This document shows positions 3,649 to 7,259 of a stretch of 7,259 nucleotides of DNA, piece by piece; position 1 is the first letter of the stretch; each line of letters opens with the position of its first letter. This DNA comes from Terriglobia bacterium (lineage in GTDB: Bacteria; Acidobacteriota; Terriglobia; UBA7540), in contig JASHSC010000475.1 in NCBI GenBank assembly GCA_030036915.1, forward strand, positions 1-7,259, in the 5' to 3' direction. The notes below the pieces were generated by a model that saw only the letters and a list, made by a program, of their open reading frames with translations, ran no database searches and was not told the DNA's origin. A program made the translations under genes and the position numbers.

Positions 3649-5904
3649 CTACCTTTGCGGTTTGAGGTAAACCACGCCCAACGGCGGCAGGGTCAATTGC
3701 AAGCTACAAGGCTGGTTTTGCCAGGCGATGTGGACGCCCTGGCAGCCAGCTGAATTGGTCACGCCGCTCCCGCCAAACCGCGTGTCGTCGGTATTCAGAA
3801 TTTCGCGATAGAAGCACGCTTCCGGAACTCCCACGTGATAACTGTGGTGAACCACGGGAGTAAAATTGCACACTACGACCACATGGTCGCCCGGCGCCGA
3901 ACCTTTGCGCAGAAAAGCTACCACCGAATGGTCCGCATCGTAGAAATCGATCCACTCAAAACCGGTGTACTCAAAATCAATCTGGTGGAGCGACCCCTCC
4001 GCCCTGCACAGCCGGTTGAGCTCGCCCACCAGAGCCTGAAGTTTGCGGTGAGATTCGAAATCAAGCAGCATCCACTCGATTTCGCGCGACGCATCCCACT
4101 CATTCCACTGGCCGAATTCTCCGCTCATGAAGAGCATCTTCTTTCCGGGGTGCGCATAGAAAAACGCGAAGAGCGCCCGCAGGTTGGCGAATTGCTGCCA
4201 GTAGTCTCCCGGCATTTTGGCCAGCAGCGCGCGTTTGCCGTGCACCACTTCATCGTGGGAAAGCACGAGTGCAAAATTTTCATTGAACGCGTAAAGCAGC
4301 GAGAAAGTCAGGTTGGAGTGATGGTAGCGGCGGAAAATCGGGTCGGTGGAAAAATATTGCAGCGTATCGTGCATCCAGCCCATGTTCCACTTCAGGCTGA
4401 AGCCGAGGCCCCCGACGTACGTCGGCCGCGAAACCATGGGCCACGACGTAGATTCCTCAGCGATGGTCAGCACGCCGGGATGGTGCTGGTGCGCGAGCTC
4501 ATTGAATCCCTTGATAAACGAAATGGCCTCCAGGTTTTCGTTACCTCCGAAGACATTCGGAACCCACTCGCCCTCCTTGCGTGAGTAGTTGAGGTAAAGC
4601 ATGGAAGCGACAGCGTCCACGCGCAGCCCGTCGATGTGATATTTCTCCAGCCAGAACAGCGCGCTCGACCACAGAAAGCTGCGCACCTCCGTGCGTCCGT
4701 AATTGAAGATGCGCGTGCCCCAGTCGGGGTGCTCACGCAGCCGCGGATCGTCATGCTCGTAGAGGTGCGTGCCATCGAAGAATGCCAAGCCATGCGCGTC
4801 GGAGGGAAAATGCGCCGGCACCCAATCCAGAATCACGCCGATGCCGCGTTGGTGCAGCGAATCGACGAAGTACATAAAATCTTCCGGAGTGCCGTAGCGG
4901 CTGGTGGGCGCAAAATATCCGGTGGTCTGGTAGCCCCACGACTCATCGAGCGGATGCTCCATCACCGGCAGCAATTCCACGTGCGTAAAGCCCATCTGCG
5001 ATGCGTAATCCGCCAGTTGGCCAGCGAGCTCGCGATAATTCAGCACGCTGCCATCCTCGCGTGAGCGCCGCCACGAGCCCAGGTGAACTTCGTATATCGT
5101 CATGGGGGCGCCCAGCGCCTGTCGTGTCTGCCGCTCCGCTATCCATGCCTGATCGTTCCATTTGTACCGATTCAAGTCGTACACGATAGAAGCGGTTCTG
5201 GGCCGGAGCTCGGCATAAAACCCAAAGGGATCGGCCTTCACCCCGAGGTAGTTGAGGTATCGCCCCTTGATTTCAAATTTGTACAGGTCGCCCTCGCGCA
5301 ACCCCGGGAGGAAAATCTCCCAGATGCCGGAGCCGCCGCGCACCCGCATGGGGTGCCGCCGCCCGTCCCACCAGTTGAAATTCCCCACCACGCTGACGCG
5401 CTGCGCGTTGGGAGCCCACACGGCGAACGCCACGCCGCGCACGCCGCCCATTTCCATCACGTGCGCGCCCAGCCGCTCATACGACCTGTGGTGGGTGCCT
5501 TCCGCCAGCAGGTGGATATCGAAGTCGGAGAGCACGGGCGGAAAGCGGTAAGGGTCCTCAAACTCATGCAGTCCGCCGTCTTCCGTGCGCAGGCGATAAG
5601 TGAACAAATTGGTCTCACCAGGAAAAACCGCTTCGAAAAAACCGTCCGCGTGGATGCGCTGAAGCTGCACGGACTCACTGCCGCCTGGGCCGCCCTTTGT
5701 CGCCTGGTGCACGCCTTGGCGTGCAACCCAGGCATTCTGCGCGTGTGGCAGGAATGCGCGCACCGCCACGCCCGGCTGGCCCTGCACCTTCACGCGATGC
5801 ATGCCCAGAATGTGGAAAGGATCGCCGTGCTCCGCGCGCACAATCTGGGCAATCTCTTCCACCGGCGCCGTCGTTTCCGCAAGTAGTGTGAGTTTTGTCA
5901 GCAT
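3649..5904 (-). CDS. glgB: 1,4-alpha-glucan (glycogen) branching enzyme
   Basis: A 751-residue cytoplasmic GH13 enzyme. It cuts alpha-1,4 glucan chains and re-attaches them by alpha-1,6 bonds, creating glycogen branches. Residues 1-130 form the extra N-terminal module of long bacterial GlgBs, with HGDPFHILGMH near 26-36. A CBM48-type domain follows (about 140-235, with VWAPNAQRVSVVGNFNWWDG). The catalytic barrel shows all four GH13 regions: DWVPAHF (360-366), GLRVDAVASM with nucleophile Asp430, IAEEST with acid Glu483, and LSHDEVVHGK with His550 and Asp551. The C-terminal beta domain ends in LPPLGVVYLKPQR. Length is normal. No glgA, glgC or glgP is present in the window, so it is not in a visible glycogen operon. 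The last 62 codons are duplicated as a remnant at 2844-3024. TAGAAT lies 7 nt before the ATG and no clear ribosome site is visible, so a leaderless transcript is possible. Confidence 0.96.
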   Translation of the reverse strand: MLTKLTLLAETTAPVEEIAQIVRAEHGDPFHILGMHRVKVQGQPGVAVRAFLPHAQNAWVARQGVHQATKGGPGGSESVQLQRIHADGFFEAVFPGETNLFTYRLRTEDGGLHEFEDPYRFPPVLSDFDIHLLAEGTHHRSYERLGAHVMEMGGVRGVAFAVWAPNAQRVSVVGNFNWWDGRRHPMRVRGGSGIWEIFLPGLREGDLYKFEIKGRYLNYLGVKADPFGFYAELRPRTASIVYDLNRYKWNDQAWIAERQTRQALGAPMTIYEVHLGSWRRSREDGSVLNYRELAGQLADYASQMGFTHVELLPVMEHPLDESWGYQTTGYFAPTSRYGTPEDFMYFVDSLHQRGIGVILDWVPAHFPSDAHGLAFFDGTHLYEHDDPRLREHPDWGTRIFNYGRTEVRSFLWSSALFWLEKYHIDGLRVDAVASMLYLNYSRKEGEWVPNVFGGNENLEAISFIKGFNELAHQHHPGVLTIAEESTSWPMVSRPTYVGGLGFSLKWNMGWMHDTLQYFSTDPIFRRYHHSNLTFSLLYAFNENFALVLSHDEVVHGKRALLAKMPGDYWQQFANLRALFAFFYAHPGKKMLFMSGEFGQWNEWDASREIEWMLLDFESHRKLQALVGELNRLCRAEGSLHQIDFEYTGFEWIDFYDADHSVVAFLRKGSAPGDHVVVVCNFTPVVHHSYHVGVPEACFYREILNTDDTRFGGSGVTNSAGCQGVHIAWQNQPCSLQLTLPPLGVVYLKPQR

Positions 5905-5971
5905 GATCTCTATTCTATCCGCAGGCGCGGCTGAGTGGCGAACCAGAAAAAGTCGGGGTCACAGGCGCATC

Positions 5972-6023
5972 GTAGGGGCAACCCTTGCGGTTGCCCCAGG
6001 GCGGCCACGAGGGCCGCCCCTAC
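5972..6023. repeat. 52-bp double-hairpin dispersed repeat
   Basis: The outer arms GTAGGGGC (5972-5979) and GCCCCTAC (6016-6023) are perfect inverted repeats. Between them lie two perfect hairpins: GGGGCAACC-CTTGC-GGTTGCCCC (5975-5997) and GGGCGGCC-ACGAG-GGCCGCCC (5999-6019), each with a 5-nt loop. It sits in the 239-bp gap between glgB and the M55 peptidase gene, transcribed apart from each other. The form matches REP-like elements common in environmental bacteria. The rest of the gap (5905-5971 and 6024-6132) shows only weak promoter-like sequence. Confidence 0.65.
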
Positions 6024-6132
6024 AATATGCGCATCGGCTGGAAGCCCATGCCACAGCGGATAAGATGCCCGCGCCACGAAAGGCGTTCGTCACTATATTT
6101 CGCAAATCTCAATCGGTTAGAATCATCCGCTC

Positions 6133-6138
6133 AGGAGG
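6133..6138 (+). promoter_or_regulatory. Shine-Dalgarno that fixes the M55 peptidase start
   Basis: A full AGGAGG lies 5 nt before the ATG at 6144. The frame stays open upstream to an ATG at 5985, but that one is inside the double-hairpin repeat and has no such site. The 6144 start also places a signal peptide at the N-terminus. Confidence 0.85.
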
Positions 6139-6143
6139 GTGAG

Positions 6144-7025
6144 ATGCCAAAAATAATTTTGCGATTCATTTTGGGAACACTGCTGGCCGCGGGAGCAGCG
6201 ATTGCGGCGTGGGGCGAGTCGCCGAAGGGCAAGAAGGTGCTGATGATTACCGACATGGAAGGCGTGAGCGGAATCTTCAGCATCGAGCTGCAATGCGAGC
6301 CGTGGAAGAGTCCACGCTGGGAGGAATCGCGCAAGCTCGAGACGGGTGAAGTGAACGCCGCAGTCGACGGCCTTTTCGCGGGCGGCGCGACGGAAGTGAT
6401 CGTGTGGGACGGGCATGACAGCGGCCGCACGCTCTCCGTGGTGGACATCGACCCGCGAGTGCGCCTGCTTCAGGGCTCGCCCGTACCGTTTGCTCAACCG
6501 TTTGACAAGTCGGTGAGCGCCCTCGTCTTCATCGGACAGCATGCCATGGCCGGCGCCAAGGACGGCATCCTGACCCACACGATGAGCGCCTCCGACGTGC
6601 AGAACTGGTGGGCCAACGGCAAACCCATCGGGGAAATCGGCACGTGGACCATGGTGGCCGGCGAGCGCGGCATCCCCACGATCATGCTCTCGGGCGATAC
6701 CGCCGCCTGCAAGGAGTATCTCGACCTCGTCCCCAACGGCGAGTGCGCGGAAGTGAAGTCCGGAGTGAGCCGCGGCGCCGGCTACATGCTCCCAGCACCT
6801 GCCGCCCACGCGCTGATCACTGAGAAAGCCCGCCGCGCCATGGAGCGGATCGCCGAAATCAAGCCCTTCAAAATGCAGGGCCCCGTCGAGCTGAGAATCG
6901 AATCCACCACCGCCGCCGAGCACCCGCACCTCGCCCGCCCCGGAGTCGAGCAAATCGACACCAGAACCTGGGCCTACAAAGGCCAAACGTTTACGGAAGC
7001 CCTGGCGCTGGTGTTGGGGAATTGA
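6144..7025 (+). CDS. Exported M55-family D-aminopeptidase (DppA-like)
   Basis: A 293-residue zinc peptidase of the DppA (M55) family, whose characterised members release N-terminal D-amino acids from peptides. A Sec signal peptide is clear: MPKIILRF, a hydrophobic stretch GTLLAAGAAIAA, then WGES, with likely cleavage near residue 22-24. Bacillus DppA lacks one, so this protein probably works in the periplasm. Metal and active-site motifs are in family order: TDMEG (Asp37, Glu39), WDGHDSG (His91), GQHAMAG (His133), THTMSAS (His145) and IGEIG (Glu164). The C-terminus (EALALVLGN) appears complete. The gene is divergent from glgB and directly followed by an IS110 element. No peptide transporter gene is in view. 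Recycling of D-Ala peptides from the cell wall, or use of external peptides, are both plausible. Confidence 0.9.
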   Translation: MPKIILRFILGTLLAAGAAIAAWGESPKGKKVLMITDMEGVSGIFSIELQCEPWKSPRWEESRKLETGEVNAAVDGLFAGGATEVIVWDGHDSGRTLSVVDIDPRVRLLQGSPVPFAQPFDKSVSALVFIGQHAMAGAKDGILTHTMSASDVQNWWANGKPIGEIGTWTMVAGERGIPTIMLSGDTAACKEYLDLVPNGECAEVKSGVSRGAGYMLPAPAAHALITEKARRAMERIAEIKPFKMQGPVELRIESTTAAEHPHLARPGVEQIDTRTWAYKGQTFTEALALVLGN

Positions 7026-7120
7026 CAGAGAGAAGCCGCTTCCGGAGCCGGGTAGCGCATCTATAACGGCATCGGCCCCGAGCCGGTAGACTTGGGCGTG
7101 CAAAGCGACCAAGGCGAGCC

Positions 7121-7128
7121 GGAAGGAG
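7121..7128 (+). promoter_or_regulatory. Shine-Dalgarno of the IS110 transposase
   Basis: GGAAGGAG lies 8 nt before the ATG at 7137 and supports that start. Confidence 0.6.
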
Positions 7129-7136
7129 CCGAAGCC

Positions 7137-7259
7137 ATGAAGCATTTTATCGGATGTGATTTGCATACGCGCTATCAAGTTGTGGCGTGGCTGGACCAGG
7201 AGACGGGAGAGATCTGCGCCCGACGATTGGAGCACGAGGGCAAGGAAGTAGAGAAGTTT
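7137..7259 (+). CDS. IS110-family transposase, N-terminal 41 residues (runs off right edge)
   Basis: The open frame begins MKHFIGCDLHTRYQVVAWLD and continues QETGEICARRLEHEGKEVEKF to the last base. The opening IG-C-DLH with Asp8 matches the first catalytic aspartate of the RuvC-like DEDD domain. QVVAWLDQETGE and RRLEHEG are typical of the family. IS110 recombinases move DNA under guidance of a bridge RNA, by family knowledge. The remaining D/E residues and the C-terminal serine domain are outside the window, so intactness cannot be judged. The element sits 111 bp behind the M55 peptidase stop, on the same strand. Confidence 0.88.
   Translation, partial: MKHFIGCDLHTRYQVVAWLDQETGEICARRLEHEGKEVEKF

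Larger units (their letters stand above)
3027..3840. repeat. Tandem duplication, copy 2
   Basis: This block starts with a fragment of the isomerase 3' end, continues with the second PilZ gene and its promoter, and ends inside the intact glgB at about codon 686-690. It directly abuts copy 1 with essentially no spacer. The divergence between copies (about 22% in PilZ protein) shows that the duplication is not recent. Confidence 0.85.
7026..7259 (+). mobile_element. IS110-family insertion sequence, left part
   Basis: This segment holds the non-coding left end and the first 41 codons of an IS110-type transposase. The exact left boundary is not visible, because IS110 elements usually lack terminal inverted repeats and target duplications. 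The 111-bp leader carries GAGCCGG three times (7045, 7080, 7116) and a CTTGG/CCAAG hairpin (7091-7113). These are possible parts of the structured bridge RNA known from this family. Confidence 0.65.

Noticed and set aside
3030..3665. A 211-codon plus-strand open frame starting MDHFFIEQDYC
   Set aside because: Only the first 30 codons are meaningful, as a relic of the isomerase end. The rest is antisense to the PilZ gene and its promoter.
5083..5886. A 267-codon plus-strand open frame
   Set aside because: It is antisense to the conserved N-terminal half of glgB, with His/Arg/Pro-rich shadow composition.
6094..6123. Possible promoter of the M55 peptidase (TAGAAT at 6118)
   Set aside because: The -10 is reasonable, but no -35 is seen at 16-18 bp and the leader would be only about 14 nt. 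It is too weak to list.
5985..6143. A 53-codon N-terminal extension of the M55 peptidase
   Set aside because: It begins inside the hairpin repeat, lacks a ribosome site, and would bury the signal peptide.
6123..7235. A 370-codon minus-strand open frame
   Set aside because: It is antisense to the M55 peptidase, which has all its family motifs. It is a GC-rich shadow frame with no recognisable protein.

Overview
The window looks like chromosomal DNA from an acidobacterium or a close relative. This is inferred from GC-rich coding sequence, a PilZ protein ending in an NIWGISFPPDDW-type motif that I associate with Acidobacteriota, a Tat-exported sugar isomerase, an integrase with a short CxC motif, and frequent TAGAAT-like -10 boxes. 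I cannot confirm the taxon without a search. I recognise no obviously new multi-gene system. The most informative feature is an old tandem duplication with reciprocal gene remnants.

Left edge (1-1157): the 5' part of a tyrosine-recombinase gene runs leftwards off the window, directly behind the 3' end of an intact tRNA-Ser(CGA). This is the classic edge of an integrated genomic island. The integrase promoter carries two 10-bp direct repeats at its -35 position. Next to the tRNA, on the same strand, lies tadA (tRNA adenosine deaminase). From 1158 to 1433 there is a small hairpin and a 107-bp palindromic repeat, but no gene.

Centre (1434-5904): a Tat-exported TIM-barrel sugar isomerase/epimerase (+) faces two PilZ genes and glgB (all -). 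The stretch from the isomerase 3' end, through a PilZ gene, to the glgB 3' end is present twice in tandem (about 2208-3026 and 3027-3840). The first copy ends in a decayed piece of glgB and the second starts with a decayed piece of the isomerase. Intact isomerase and intact glgB flank the pair. Only the two PilZ genes remain intact in both copies, about 78% identical as proteins, and each has its own promoter.

Right edge (5905-7259): a double-hairpin repeat separates glgB from a divergently transcribed, Sec-exported M55 (DppA-like) D-aminopeptidase. Right after its stop codon an IS110-family element begins. Its transposase leaves the window after 41 codons.

Functionally the genes are mostly unrelated neighbours: tRNA maturation, sugar metabolism in the envelope, glycogen branching, c-di-GMP-type signalling and D-peptide scavenging. 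Mobile DNA bounds the window on both sides.
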